Below are positions 22,486 through 34,119 of a stretch of DNA of 64,000 bases, in pieces. Under the pieces are notes generated by a model that was not told where the DNA came from, did no database searches, and saw only the letters and a program-made list of their open reading frames with translations. The translations under genes were made by a program, and so were the position numbers. The stretch is taken from assembly GCA_028583405.1 (NCBI GenBank), contig CM053247.1, forward strand, positions 7,212,058 to 7,276,057, given 5' to 3'. Each line of letters begins with the position of its first letter. Position 1 is the stretch's first letter. The DNA is from Pogonophryne albipinna. Taxonomy: Eukaryota; Chordata; Actinopteri; Perciformes; Artedidraconidae.

Positions 22486-23943
22486 AGATGCAGCTCCACG
22501 CTAGGGGTGATGGACATCTCATCCAAGGTGAGCACACATTTCTTCTCCATCTCACTCATGCCATCTGCCTTCAGCCTCAGCATATCAAACACCTCCCCCA
22601 ACACTCCTGTCTCCAGTTTGACGTGCTGCATCCTCCTCTGAATGGTCCTGATGTCAGGCAGAGGCATATTCATGGCTTGGAGGGTTTTATATCCTGTAGT
22701 GCCACAACAGAACCTTAGTTGTATTGCTTTTTTCACGGTTTCTTTCCCCCACCGTATCCCACCTTTTTTTGATTGCCCAAGTGCTCTAATTTGGTCTGTG
22801 TTGAAGATTTTTTTAAAACTTTAGATTAATCAAATTGTGTTTGATTAATGCCGAATTAATCCTTTTCTGGTTTACCAGAGCCCTCTCTGCTCTCTTTCTT
22901 AGTAATCTCTCCCTTCTCAGTTGCCTCATTAGATCCTCCACGTGAGCCCGTTCACCACTGGCCCTTGGCAATCTGGTCTCTGGAGCACCTGACCCTGGCA
23001 AACTGGCCTCTTCATAGCTGACCCCTGACTGACTGGCTCCTGGCACACTGATCTCTGGTAAGGTGGCCTCTTGATTGTCGGCCCCTGACATACTGGCCCC
23101 TGGCAGTCTGCTGACATCTGTCTCACTCTCTCTGTCTATTATGTCCCTTTCATTCCCTTGGAACTCCACCTCAATATCTCCCTGAATCTCTGTAACAATA
23201 ACAAGGCAATCTTGCTGTTATATGTGTATGCTGCCTTTACATGTGCACCTATTGTCATTTAAGGGTACACTACACTCCTATAGTGACATGCATCTAAGTT
23301 CGTCTATTGGCAATGTTAAAGTATGAAGAAATCTGTAGATTATCTACATGTGGTATATGAGTCTTCAGAGAATCCCTGAACCCTGGTAGTTTTGAAGCTG
23401 TATAATCTGAAGGTTGCATTAGGAGTGTAGTCTATCCTTGAATTATATAACATGGGAAACATTGTTAGCTTCATATATCATACCAATGTTTGATGTGCCA
23501 TAATAGGTGTGGTCATCATTCCTGACATTAACAGCTGGAGGCATATTCCTTGACGTGGATTTCCTCCTTTTCGGCTTAGGCCGATGTATAAATACTGTTG
23601 GAACAGCATCTGGCCTCAACCTCAAATTTCCTCCTGATTTGTTGCCAATATATTGGTCGTCTTCAAAGTGTACCTGTAGGTAGGTAGGTTTGATCAGTTT
23701 CCACTGCACACTTCAAATGTCATTGAAGAGTCATAATTCTCTACACTTGGAAATATGATGCCCTTTAAAATGTTAACAAGTCACGTCACCTCTGTGAACA
23801 TTACTTACATGACGTGTTTTATGCTGTTGTTGTCCTCTGTCAGACACAGGTTTTGTCTGTTGACCATTGCCATCCATCTCTTCCTTCGCTCTACGTCCTT
23901 AGGGAAGCCATACATCCGGAACCCCTTCTCGGATCGATTAGAG

Positions 23944-25358
23944 CAGGGGTTCCCAACCCCCGGTCCGCGGACCGGTACCGGGCCGCGGAGGTGTTACTGC
24001 CGGGCCGCGAAATAGCTGTGAGTTTATCGTAATATTTGCAGAATTATAAATATATAAAATATTTTATCATCATATTTTTTTCAAAAAGTGTTTAATGTTC
24101 GCACCTATACCAGTCATATTATTTCATCCAGTAGCCTAGTTAATCTTTCACCAGATAACCGTTGAAAATGGCTTTTATGATGTTCCGAGGGATTCGGCAG
24201 CTCAGCCTGGTCTCAGCCTCTTGTGTGCACGAGAAAGTTACCGGTGCGCCAGGAAGAGGAGCGCACAGGAGACAACGTGCAGACTGTTATGTTTATGTGG
24301 GGAAATGGCAGTGCATACATTATTTGAGATATATTTCAAACTCGACTTCATTTTAAGGACATGTCGGCCAGGGGTGTAGAGCTATATGTTTATTTTATTA
24401 GCTTTTCTTTTTAATGACTGATTTTAAATGCCATTTTCTTAATGTCTTTAATTTTTTTGTAAAGCACTTTGAATTGCCTTGTGTTGAAAAGTGCTATATA
24501 AATAAACTTGCCTTGACTTGCCTTTGTTTAAGCACCGGAATGGCAAAACAGGAGAGTAAACCAGTCTGCCTTGATCTATGAATTCATGTCCGGGACTCTC
24601 ACAGTATCTGCTGCCCGCAGCTGTTTATAGAAGGAAAACCTCCTTCACTTCATGAAATGGCTGCAGGCAGCACCAGGAGGCAGCGGGACGTGTAACTCCG
24701 CTTCTGAGAAGTGCAGCACCAGCGCGCCGAGAGCTGTGCCTTTTTACGCACACCGCCTTCGCTGTGTTTACCTTCATCAGAACAGCGAGTGACTGCAGGC
24801 TGCTACGTGTTAACCACACACATCTCTACACACATCGAACTGCCCGATTACTCCCCCTTTTATTAGTTTTATGAAGGAGATGTCCAGTCACCAAGGTGCA
24901 TGATGTGTGTGTGTGCTCTGCTCAGCTCAGTGTTTGTGTCTGTCCGACACCGGCATTTGTTTTCAAATGACCATGAACAGTAATTTACACACATCTGCTA
25001 ACTCCATAGGTAGCCTATATGCGGGTGTTCCCAAAATAAATTTGTTTAATCTTAATCTCGATGTAGTGCTAAATGCTGTCGGACGTGCCACGGAACGAAC
25101 GTCACTATCATAATATCTTCTGAAAACAAATGCCAGTGTCACACACACACACACCTCCTTCATAATGCGCCTTCTCCTTGTTTTCCCATGATTATCCGTA
25201 AATAATACAAACAAAACCAAAACGTTGATTTATCTGTTTTCCCGTTTTGGTTTAAAAACCGAATAACGTCGGTTTTTTGGTTTTCCGTTCTTCTGTAATG
25301 CGATTTTTTTTTTAATGTATCTGCCGGTCCTTGGCACAATAAAGGTTAGGAACCCCTG
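23944..25358. mobile_element. hAT (Charlie-like) element inserted in the THAP exon
   Basis: CAGGGGTTCC at 23944 and GGAACCCCTG ending 25358 are perfect 10 bp inverted ends. The target duplication is GATTAGAG (23936-23943) and GATTAGAA (25359-25366), 7 of 8 matching. The 1415 bp interior lacks a transposase and contains an L2 tail at 24388-24523. It splits the P-element first exon exactly within the THAP codons. Confidence 0.88.
24388..24523 (+). mobile_element. 5'-truncated L2-type LINE insertion
   Basis: TGTTTATTTTATTAGCTTTT onward is nearly identical to the 3' end of the LINE at 49690-49836, ending GTGCTATATAAATAAACTTG and TTGCC/TTGAC repeats. It lies inside the hAT element. Confidence 0.85.
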
Positions 25359-25721
25359 GATTAGAACATCCAAATGCTGCACATCCAACCATGGTATGAC
25401 AACTGATCTCTTAAAATGCAATATAAACGAAAGTGCCATAATTTTTGTTGTGCAAACATTTTAACATGAATATTGCTATGTCCTCTGTTCAGTCTGCTCC
25501 CAACTGTATTCTCCCCCCTCTCCGTCCTTCTGCTGCTTTTTAGGGCCCAGGAAACAGATGAAGAGGATGTCCCTTTCACAAAGGAACCTTTTTGTTTTTT
25601 TCAAAAATGGTTAGGCTCCTGGATGCCCTAGAGTTCTGTATTGCTTTTTTGTAAATAGTATTGCTTTTTTGTTTGTTGGTAAGCAACAATTTGTTTTGGC
25701 CAAAATGTGTTATTCACACTC

Positions 25722-26165
25722 CTGACTCCAGTTTGATGTGCTGCATTCTCCTCTGAGTGGTCCTGATTTCAGGCAGAGGTCATGGCTTGGAAGGTTTTAT
25801 ATCCTGGAGTGCCTCAACAGAACCTAATATGAATTGCTTTTTTCAGTTTCTCTTTTTTTTGTATTGTCTCGTCGCTGGATCACCTCCCCCTGGCAAAGTG
25901 GCCTCGTCATTGACAAACCTGTTTTTGTTGCTCTGTTGAACCATGGTTCAACAGGAGCTTCTGTAAATAGTTTTGTAAATAGTTTGAATATTTATCATAG
26001 TAATCATTTTCAGTCTCCCACTCTGTCTCAATTTAATTTATCGTTTCTTTGCCCCACCATATGTTTTGTTGTCCAAGGGCACTAATTTGGTCTGTGTTGA
26101 AGATTGTTTTACACTTTAGATTAATCAAAATGAGTTTTTTGGCTGAATGAATCTTTTTCTGTTTA
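25722..26165 (-). pseudogene. second, more degraded P-element transposase fragment
   Basis: The sequence is colinear with 22600-22870 in the same orientation. Shared blocks include CTCCAGTTTGATGTGCTGCA/CTCCTCTGA and GGTCTGTGTTGAAGATT near 26089, with a ~200 bp insert between them. It encodes no continuous frame. It shows an independent, older or more damaged copy next to the first. Confidence 0.65.
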
Positions 26166-27003
26166 ACCCTAACCCTCTTTGTTCTCCTTCTCATTCATTT
26201 TACTTTGTTTTGTTCTAACACACATCACTTTTTCCATACACTGTTCTTAATACTTGTTCACACATTTGTTCGTCCCTTTTACTTTGTTCTTCCTGTTGTT
26301 CTTGTTCAAACACATATATCAATTGTTCATCCACTGTTGTGGTAAAATGATATTCATAGTCTTAACATGATCATGCTACCCATGCTAACATGAACACAAG
26401 CGTTTCCCTCCAAAAATGTAAAACGTATCTAAGTAATAGGCTACCAATGTATTCAACTTGTGCCCCGCTGGACTGTTTCTGTGGTTGACCGTTACTGTGA
26501 CATATCAGTATAGCCACGGAAGATAGTTTGTGTGATTCATTCCCATGCATCAAGGTTATTTTCATGTAGCCTATGTAATTGTTTTTCCTGCACAGTGTAG
26601 AGTCTTGTTGTGATGAGAGGGATACAGGTATTTCATAAAAAAAAACGTGCTCCCTGGAGAATAGCTACAGCATTTATATCACAATTTAATCGGAGCTGAT
26701 CACAACTTGTCATGAGTGATCCAGTCATGTCGATGAGCATTCGGGCTGTGAATAAACGACTTGTGTTTTACTTTTAGGCTGTCTGAAGGTATGGACAGCT
26801 ATCAAAGCTACTATACATCACATTAAGAACGATGTACAAATGAAAGTCGGACACAAATATATAATTTAAATGATTTATTCAAGTTTGCAATATTTTGAAC
26901 AGGCATCCACACAGTCACCTACTTTGTAATGTTCGATACCTCCCTGTAAGCGTCACGATATCCACCTCTCACCCACAACCTCACATACGAGTACTGAATG
27001 TGC
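26166..27003. other. intergenic, no gene seen
   Basis: AT-rich with several ACACAT/TTGTTC runs; no supported feature. Confidence 0.35.
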
Positions 27004-27012
27004 ATCAAAGTG

Positions 27013-27173
27013 ATCTTAGGAAGGCAGATATAGCAAAAGATGAACGTAAACGACAAACGAGGCGATCGACATGGTAAGTCAACAATGGGTCCTCAATGTA
27101 CACGCCCCGGATTCCTATGACGAAAATAATAGAATGTCGCCAGTTGTCATGACTCAAGTTATACTGCAACACC
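27013..27173 (-). repeat. inverted copy of the 15.9 kb repeat
   Basis: The reverse complement matches 15893-16046 at almost every base, including the frame with core VLQYNLSHDNWRHS. On the plus strand the sequence ends one potential exon with a strong donor, ATGGTAAGTC, at about 27070. Confidence 0.7.
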
Positions 27174-27523
27174 GGTCGTATCGTGTGTAGGCCACGTTGG
27201 AGGATCGCAGTCACAGTCCAAAATGCACAGCGGATAAACACAACATCTGGAAAAATACTCACTATACTTATCACTTTATGTGCAGTCTTTTATTACACAA
27301 GTGATGTACAAATATTATGTATGAGATGATGTTGGACATTATGGTAAAATGCAATGCAATAAATAATTGAACCAGAAAATTAGAGTTATTTTTATAATAA
27401 ACTGTAATGTTTTATAGAAATAATGCACCCTAAAAATAAAACCTTATCCAAAAAGGTAATGTATACAGTAGAGGGTGCTATTAATGTAAAAATGATCTTT
27501 TATGGAGCCATAGTGGTGTTTAA

Positions 27524-27800
27524 AGGTCCCATGAGCTTTTCCGGTTATTACCATAGGTTATTACCATAGGTTATTACCCGTCCCCTTGTGTGTTCACTTT
27601 TTCTGCATGTAAACGGTCTGCAGAGTCACAAACCCTCAAAGTACACCCTGTAGCGAGTACAACTCTAACACAGAAAAGACCTGTCTGTGCTGCCCCAGAA
27701 CGCCTCGTTGGACATTTTTCTTTTTCCATTTTTTTCTTCGTGGCCATAGTGAAGTAACACCGACCAAATGGACCAATCCGTGGAGCTCTGCACACACACA

Positions 27801-27831
<31 letters not shown>

Positions 27832-27870
27832 TCAGCCTTATCTTTTCTCAGCCGCGGCTCCGCAGATCTC
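27524..27870. mobile_element. TTAA-target MITE, copy 2 (left fragment)
   Basis: AGGTCCCATGAGC after TTAA (27520-27523), then the shared internal blocks CTGCATGTAAACGGTCTGCA and CAAAGTACACCCTGTAGCGA. It contains a private triplication of GGTTATTACCATA (27544-27577) and a (CA)n run at 27788-27831. No right terminus; it is truncated near 27870. Confidence 0.8.
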
Positions 27871-28130
27871 CGCACACACTGCTCAGGCTGCGTTCCAGGC
27901 CCGGTTCTACGGGGGTGCATAATGCGGCTTTCACACCAGCGCTTTTCCCTTTCTAGCTCCGAGCGGGAGCTTTTCTGGTTCAGCTCCGGTTTCCCTTTTC
28001 TGCTCCCGCTCTGTTCACACCGCCCAGAGCTGCCGCTGCTGCGTCATGACGTCACCGTTTACGTGCCTGCTTCATAAAATCCAAACCGCACGGAAATCCC
28101 TCACATCGACAACAACAACAATGGCCGATT
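27871..28130. repeat. GC-rich repeat fragment
   Basis: Sequence such as GGCTTTCACACCAGCGCTTT and GAGCGGGAGC/GCTCCCGCTC looks like the end of another MITE with inverted subterminal motifs. No confirmed boundaries. Confidence 0.35.
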
Positions 28131-28333
28131 GTATTGAAGCGCTGTTCTATTTCGTATATGGCTTCGCCCTCTAAGGCTATCGCTATTGGGTAATCCCCCT
28201 GCGCCCCCGCGCAGCACTGAAACACTTGTAGTCCACGCCCACCCGCAAGGTGGGCCCCACCCTCGGGCTTCCTTCCGGTATAAATAGGAAGGAGGCCCGA
28301 CAATCTGATCCCTCTTTTCTTCAGCAAACCAGC
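28131..28333 (+). repeat. candidate left end/promoter of a DIRS-like element
   Basis: GC-rich sequence with a TATA-like GGTATAAATAGG at about 28276 followed by CCTCTTTTCTTCAGCAAACC. The composition and spacing suggest a retroelement leader. Linking it to the DIRS-like ORF1 at 34.1 kb is inference, based on the ERV lying between them. Confidence 0.3.
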
Positions 28334-28339
28334 ACAGTT

Positions 28340-28502
28340 GTTAAAGCAAACAGATATTGTTCTAAACTGTATTAAAGTAAACAGGTATTATCTTGAACTG
28401 TATTGAAGTGAACATGTATTATTTGGGACTGTTTTAAAGTAATCCTATATATATATAACCCTTTCACTTACACTCAATGACCCAGATACCCTGACACACA
28501 CA
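28340..28502 (+). repeat. partial 5' LTR-like direct repeat of an ERV
   Basis: These 163 bp (TTAAAGCAAACAGATATTGT to CCCAGATACCCTGACACACA) are essentially identical to 33128-33290. Only the first part of the putative LTR is present here. Confidence 0.65.
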
Positions 28503-31500
28503 GGTACACCAGGATTGTACTCCTTGTCTCTTTCATGACTTTATTTAATGCATTAGAACGATTGTTATCGTAACTTTCCGTGTTTCTAGAAGTCAAGCTC
28601 ACTGTTCACATTACGGAGTATATTTCCGGAACGGCCTTTCAAAATAAAAGCCACAGGCCGCTGTTCACCAGAGATGCCTTCACAATAAAACAGTAATTAG
28701 CTTAACAATATATTTAACTTATATTACGTCGTTAAACATTGATTTTAATTCATTACAGTTTTCAAATACGGCGCGGATTGAATACAGTTATTTGTGTATT
28801 CTGTTACAACCTCACCATGCTTGTAACACAACTTAGATAAACAATTTGAAAATGAATAGAATAACCAAGTAGATAAAAGATTAATCTGTGGTTAGGGAAA
28901 GTTTCCTTGTTTTGCCTATTAACTTAGAACTGAAGTAATAAAGAATAGGCAGACTACTATCATTAGTTTGTTTTAACATTCACCTGTTTCAGCATTCCTG
29001 ACCTCAGCCGTTTTATTTTGTAACCCGTTGGGAGAGAGATTTAAATTGAGTTTTTCTCAGTAGCTGAATGGCTGTGATTACAGCAGCATTGGATAGCTGT
29101 GCACCACCTTTTGGGTTCTCTGAATCAGTGTGTTGGTGAAGAGTTGCTCACTGCAAACAGAAGAAGTGTGCAAAGAACGCATCTCTGAGGAGATATTGAC
29201 ATTATGCTTGTGCCTCGTTGTCAAGGCAACAGTGGTGTGAAGAGGTACTGCGGTTTTGGGGGGATTTCTGCTGTACAGAGGACAACGTGTGTCTGCCAAG
29301 TGATTCCTTCCCTCATCCCAATGCCAGGGAGTTTCCTTGGAGGCCACTGACCAGGGCCGGTCCTAGCTTTTTTGGGGACCCTGCCACTGACTACAGCTGC
29401 ATCACTGACTGTGCTCATTATGACAAGATCTTGAGACATGCTTGTCTCAGATTGTTCAGACTCTGAAGGAACGATGCAATGATTTTACAGCATAATTGTG
29501 CAAGGGGTTTCCCAGGGGGTGGTGTAGAAACCTTAATGCTTAGTGTTCAGATAAGAGGCTGCTTGTTTAAATGATGGTCTGGAATACTGAAAAGAATAAA
29601 GTTTATTATTCTTGTTTAGCAAACAAGACATCTGATTATTATGTCACACATAATAATCTTGACATAGAAACTAGCTATGGGTAAAACGTGTGGTTGTTAT
29701 ACCATTGTTATCATGAACAAAAGATAAATAAGGAAATAGTAACTGCTTAAAGATGAACGGATTTCATATCCTAGAGAGGATTAGTTATTGTGAATACTCC
29801 ACAAGGTATCTACTAATGTATTTTAAAGAACCAAATTTAAAGAAATTGAATTGACTTGATAAATAAGTAAAGATAAAAAGTTGTGAAAGTGAAATGAGAA
29901 CCATCCTAAAACACTGAGGGAAAAGGGGGGAGGCGTGATGGAAGTATACACTAGACTTTAAGTAGTGGGTGTTTGGGAGTTAGGAGTACAGTGTAGAACC
30001 ATATTCTTCAATCTTTTCATCATGTTTACAAATTATTCTTTTAGAGTTTTTATTCATGTGTGAAGTTGGTAGTGTTTTAATTTGTTACAGTATTGATCAG
30101 TTCAAAGGGAGAGTTTTAGTAACATCTCTATAAGATCAGACAAATATTTATTTATATAGGCCATGTTGAAGGGAAAGCTAGTTCTAAACAAAATATAGTA
30201 TTTCAATTTGAGGTATTGGTTTCACCATTGTGGCATATATTACTACAGGAGAACTTTTTCTGGGGAAATAACTGTTGTTTGTCGTTCAAAATGTAGAGTT
30301 TAAAATTAAATTAAAATTAAAAACAGCTAATTTAATTTTGAAAAAGCAATATAATTGGGAGTAAACAAATGTGGGGCCTTGGATCACCCATTGTAAAGGT
30401 GCATATTATTGACGACAAATAGGGAGAAGGGGTCACTCGACCCACCCTGCAGTGGTTTTTAAAATCTTAGTTGCAGCTTCACAGGGAGCGCACGGCACCA
30501 GATTATGAGTTTAAAAGACAAGCGTCACTACCTCTTAATGGACATCTATTTAATTAGTAATTAACTGACATTTAGAGATGTTAAAAAGTAAAAACATACC
30601 TACCATAAGTGATCATTCCTAAATTCAACTACAAACCATTGATGAAATTACTTCTGTTTTTAAATCCTTGATAAAGGAGGGAGTAATTGTTGCATGTTCG
30701 GACACCCAAGGTTCCACACACTGCTAAAGAATTTAACATTTTTTTAAGTAGACCAGAATTGAAGATAAATTGGTATAATGAGCTATGAAATGCAGAGCTA
30801 CACAGATCCAAGTAATGTTTTGACACAAGATAATAGTTAAGTACACACGTTTCTGAAATAGATCTATTAGACATTTTAATATAGATTAGGTGTTAATAAA
30901 CTGCAGTAGTAGTACTATAAGGAAGTGACATTTTTGGCTAACACATTTCAGGAAATGTGGGAAACAGCTGTCCCAATGAAAAGTTAGAGATATCTTGAAA
31001 AGTATAGTTGTAATCGTGAATTAATAAATGATGGCGCTCCATATATGACAGATTTTTGTAGACAAAGGATACTGGCCTATGCTGAAATATCGAAGTCTCT
31101 GCAGAGCACACACATGGCCAAAAAGAGACCAACTGACCTTTGACCCTGACCGACAGTGTAACTTGAGAAGGCACTGTCAATGACTGACTCTGGGGTGACT
31201 CTGACCAGACCAAGACTTTACAACCTGACAGACGGTGTGAGTGTGAATGAATGCCGGCATGTGATCAGTGTAACTGCATGATTCTAAAACAATAACTAAC
31301 CAAGCATGTTTTTGGACTAACATATTATTACCCGTTTCTAATCTACTTGATAATATTTTACTCCCACAGGAGGTGGCAGTTTGCAGAATGTGAAACTCAA
31401 ACTAAAACATGAAGATTCTGTTTCTTTTAGGACTGAAGGATGGAGAGAAACACTTCATTTCACTGAAGTGTTTACTGTGGAAATTATGGATGTACATTTG

Positions 31501-32260
31501 GGAAAATGTTTGGTATTTTCTTATAATCCATGGTTACACATGAGGTTCATGTGTAAAAAGGGGGAGTGTAAACTTCACAATGTACATTTTTCATTTAGGG
31601 ACTGAAAGGAACCTGCTGCCCCAACTCGAATTGTTCAATCTGACCATTGATTGACAGTTTTAGATTGGACCTGCTCCATATCTGGGGATAAGATACTGTT
31701 TGATGAATGTTGACATGTTTCTAATATTGATTGAGTTATAACAGGTAACATAGATGCAGAATCAGTGGCCAAGAGGCTACTGTGAGAGATCTTGATAATA
31801 TCTCAGCACTGACAGGTAAAGGCAGTATCACCAGGAAATCATTCATTTTGTCAGCATCATGATTTTGGTTGTTTTTGAATCCATAACATTAGTGTGTTTC
31901 TTTACCAGAACATTAGCAGTTCATATTATATTTAGATTTTAAATGGGTTCTCAAGGATTTGATTTAAGAATAACACAGATGCTTGTCAGAAATTCAGAGC
32001 TATTGAAATATGTTATTTAGTTCACCTGGAGATGTTGGAGTTTTGTTTTGTTGCCACAGGCCAAGTATTAAGATTCTGAAGCTGCACTGGCAGACAGGAG
32101 GTCTACAATTAATTTAGAAAACCTGTTCACAGACGGCTGTTGTTTTAAGACACCCCACCAACAGGCTCCAAGCGGCCTACGCAGTGGTGGGTCAAACAGC
32201 TGAGGGCCCAGGAGCCCTGAGCGTAGGCTTGAGGGATTTGTATCAGATTTCTCCACACAG
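28503..32260. other. interior of the ERV region; largely non-coding
   Basis: AT-rich sequence without recognisable gag or pol, apart from the fragment at its right end. CAGGGCCGGTCCTAGC at 29353 resembles one terminus of a hAT MITE, but no partner end was found. No gene can be supported. Confidence 0.35.
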
Positions 32261-32267
32261 GTTGGTG

Positions 32268-32510
32268 ACGCCAAAGAGGGACCCAGGAGGCCGACACAGC
32301 GGAGTTCGTCTGGCTGAAGGTCATCAGGACAAAGTGGCTCAACCCCAGGCTCTCCGGCCCCGACCGAGTGACCCAGCGGATCTCTCATGCCGTCCGTCTA
32401 GGAGGAAAGGGGGACAGCTGGAGCCAGTGTGCGGCGGGGAAACCACCTGCTAGGACCGTGGACGACATCAGGACGGACGTGGCCCTCGACGAGGAGGTCG
32501 ACTCGGAAGC
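32268..32510 (+). pseudogene. ERV pol remnant: integrase C-terminus
   Basis: An old retroviral copy in the genome. One frame has the look of the C-terminal domain of a gamma/epsilon-type retroviral integrase (short motifs VWLKVIRTKW and SHAVRLGGKG), which contacts DNA in the integration complex. No upstream catalytic core is present, so it is a fragment. An acidic extension follows directly. Its place between the two LTR-like repeats supports ERV origin. Confidence 0.55.
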
Positions 32511-32650
32511 AGCCATCAGCGGACTGGAGGAGCAGGATCGGGAGGACATCCCTCCAGCAGTCGACCCAGAAGCCGCCATCAGCGGGCCGGAGGAGGAGGA
32601 TCCAGAAGACATCTCTCTAGCAGGCAGCCCAGAAGCCGCCGTCAGCGGAT
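32490..32650 (+). repeat. in-frame imperfect repeat, three units
   Basis: Three tandem units of about 57-66 bp, each encoding a variant of EAAISG-x-EE-x-D-x-EDI. The repeat is in frame with the integrase-like fragment, so it could be an expanded acidic tail. Confidence 0.65.
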
Positions 32651-32736
32651 TTGGGGGACAAAGACACGGCAAGCCAGGACGGCACAGGGGACTACACTCT
32701 CCGCTGAAACAGGTTGATATAGCCGGTGTGGAGTTT

Positions 32737-32842
32737 GTTTTAATATCCCATTTTTGAGGAACTTTGTTTTTCCCATTTTTGAGGAACTTTGTTTTAATAA
32801 CCCATTTTTTGAGGAACTTTGTTTTAATATCCCATTTTTTGA
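32737..32842. repeat. minisatellite, ~30 bp unit
   Basis: Four copies of a unit like TTTTAATATCCCATTTTTTG with AGGAACTTTG, lying just after the pol remnant. Confidence 0.8.
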
Positions 32843-33127
32843 GGGAGAAGCTGCCCCTTCCCCTTCGTACCAAATGCCCTTGTTGGCTTACGCGTCGGAG
32901 GAGGACGAGCACGATGACTCAGCCGACAAGGACAATTTTTTTAACATATTTTGGTCTCCCTCCACTGTCATAAGAAGTTGTTATGGTGGACTGTTCGTAA
33001 AGGTTTAAATCCCAGCTTCTGATGGATTTATATAAATGTTGGGGGACAGACAGTAGAAAAGAATGACAGTGGTTATGTTTCAAATGCTGTGTATAAGTTG
33101 ATCTCTGAAGGTGAGATCAAAAGAGGG

Positions 33128-33845
33128 GTTAAAGCAAACAGATATTGTTCTAAACTGTATTAAAGTAAACAGGTATTATCTTGAACTGTATTGAAGTGAA
33201 CATGTATTATTTGGGACTGTTTTAAAGTAATCCTATATATATATAACCCTTTCACTTACACTCAATGACCCAGATACCCTGACACACACACTTACACCTC
33301 CTGTCTCCAGCACACACACATACACTCACTGACCCAGATATCAGCACACACACACACATACACTTTCCCCCCCACCAGCACATGCACATGTTCTTATTCA
33401 AGGTTCTTCCTGGGGCCAGTATAATCTCAAGCACCAATATATCTGTGTACAATGTTTGATTGTTTTGGGAAAGAATAGTTTGTGTGAAATCTTCCCTGGG
33501 AAAGTAAAGGAGTGAAGTTAGGTGGAAGATAAAAAGTGATTCTGACCTTGACTAGTTCCGAGGCTCTCACGCTTCACTTAGGAGTAAAATGGGATGGAAG
33601 AGCCGACCCACATCTCCGCCCCAAAAATGTCCATATATACTGTTGTTTATTCATGCAAAATGCCCCCCTTGTTTCTGACTGGCTGGTCCCGATACCTGTA
33701 TCGCACAGCAGTAGAGCTGGGAGCCCGGAGTACTCTGTAATTTGTATTGGTGTTTTTTACCATTAAAATCAGATTATTGTTATAACTTTTATGCCGGTGT
33801 TTTGAACTCCTTCTCTTATTAATCTGACCAGGCTCATCTAACGAA
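33128..33845 (+). repeat. 3' LTR of the ERV
   Basis: The first 163 bp duplicate 28340-28502. It is preceded by a purine run AAAAGAGGGG (33119-33128), as for a polypurine tract. A TATA-like CATATATACTG (33631) and a polyadenylation-like ATTAAAATC (33764) are correctly ordered for U3-R-U5. The right border is approximate. Confidence 0.55.
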
Positions 33846-34119
33846 CGGCGCGGAGCAGAGGTGGGCTTTAAGCCACCACTATTGTGTTTGCTTCAACATT
33901 ACTGAAGCACAGCAATTGAGAATCATCATGACAACTGCGTCCGTGATTGTCCCTCATGTGGCTCTGGGTTCATAATGAGTTATGACCAGCAGAGATAAAA
34001 GCAGTATGCGAATCCTGCCTGGGGTCAGAGCACGCGTACGCGGCTCTAAACCAGCAGGTAGCATGCACACACTGCGCCCGTCTGCCCTCGGGCGACAGGA
34101 AGCGGAGAGCGGACGCTCT

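Larger units (their letters stand above)
22486..25392 (-). pseudogene. P-element-type (THAP) transposase, split by a hAT insertion and truncated
   Basis: DNA transposase related to Drosophila P and vertebrate THAP9. On the minus strand the ATG at 25392 begins a THAP zinc finger (C2CH; MVGCAAFGCSN, then RSEKGFRMYGFP). The exon is cut at 25359-25366 by a hAT insertion and resumes at 23943, ending at a GTAAGT donor near 23808. Exon 2 (23484-23673) holds the rest of THAP (VHFEDDQY, RPDAVPTVF) between AG and GT sites. Exon 3 (23189 leftwards) has a coiled coil (LRRERLLRKRAERAL), a one-base frame break near 22820, then RWGKETVKKAIQLRF, CGTTGYKTL and LTLDEMSI. Homology stops near 22486, so the rest of the catalytic domain is deleted. 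Confidence 0.8.

Noticed and set aside
29353..29390. CAGGGCCGGTCCTAGC as a MITE end
   Set aside because: No matching inverted end or target duplication was found nearby, so not called as an element.
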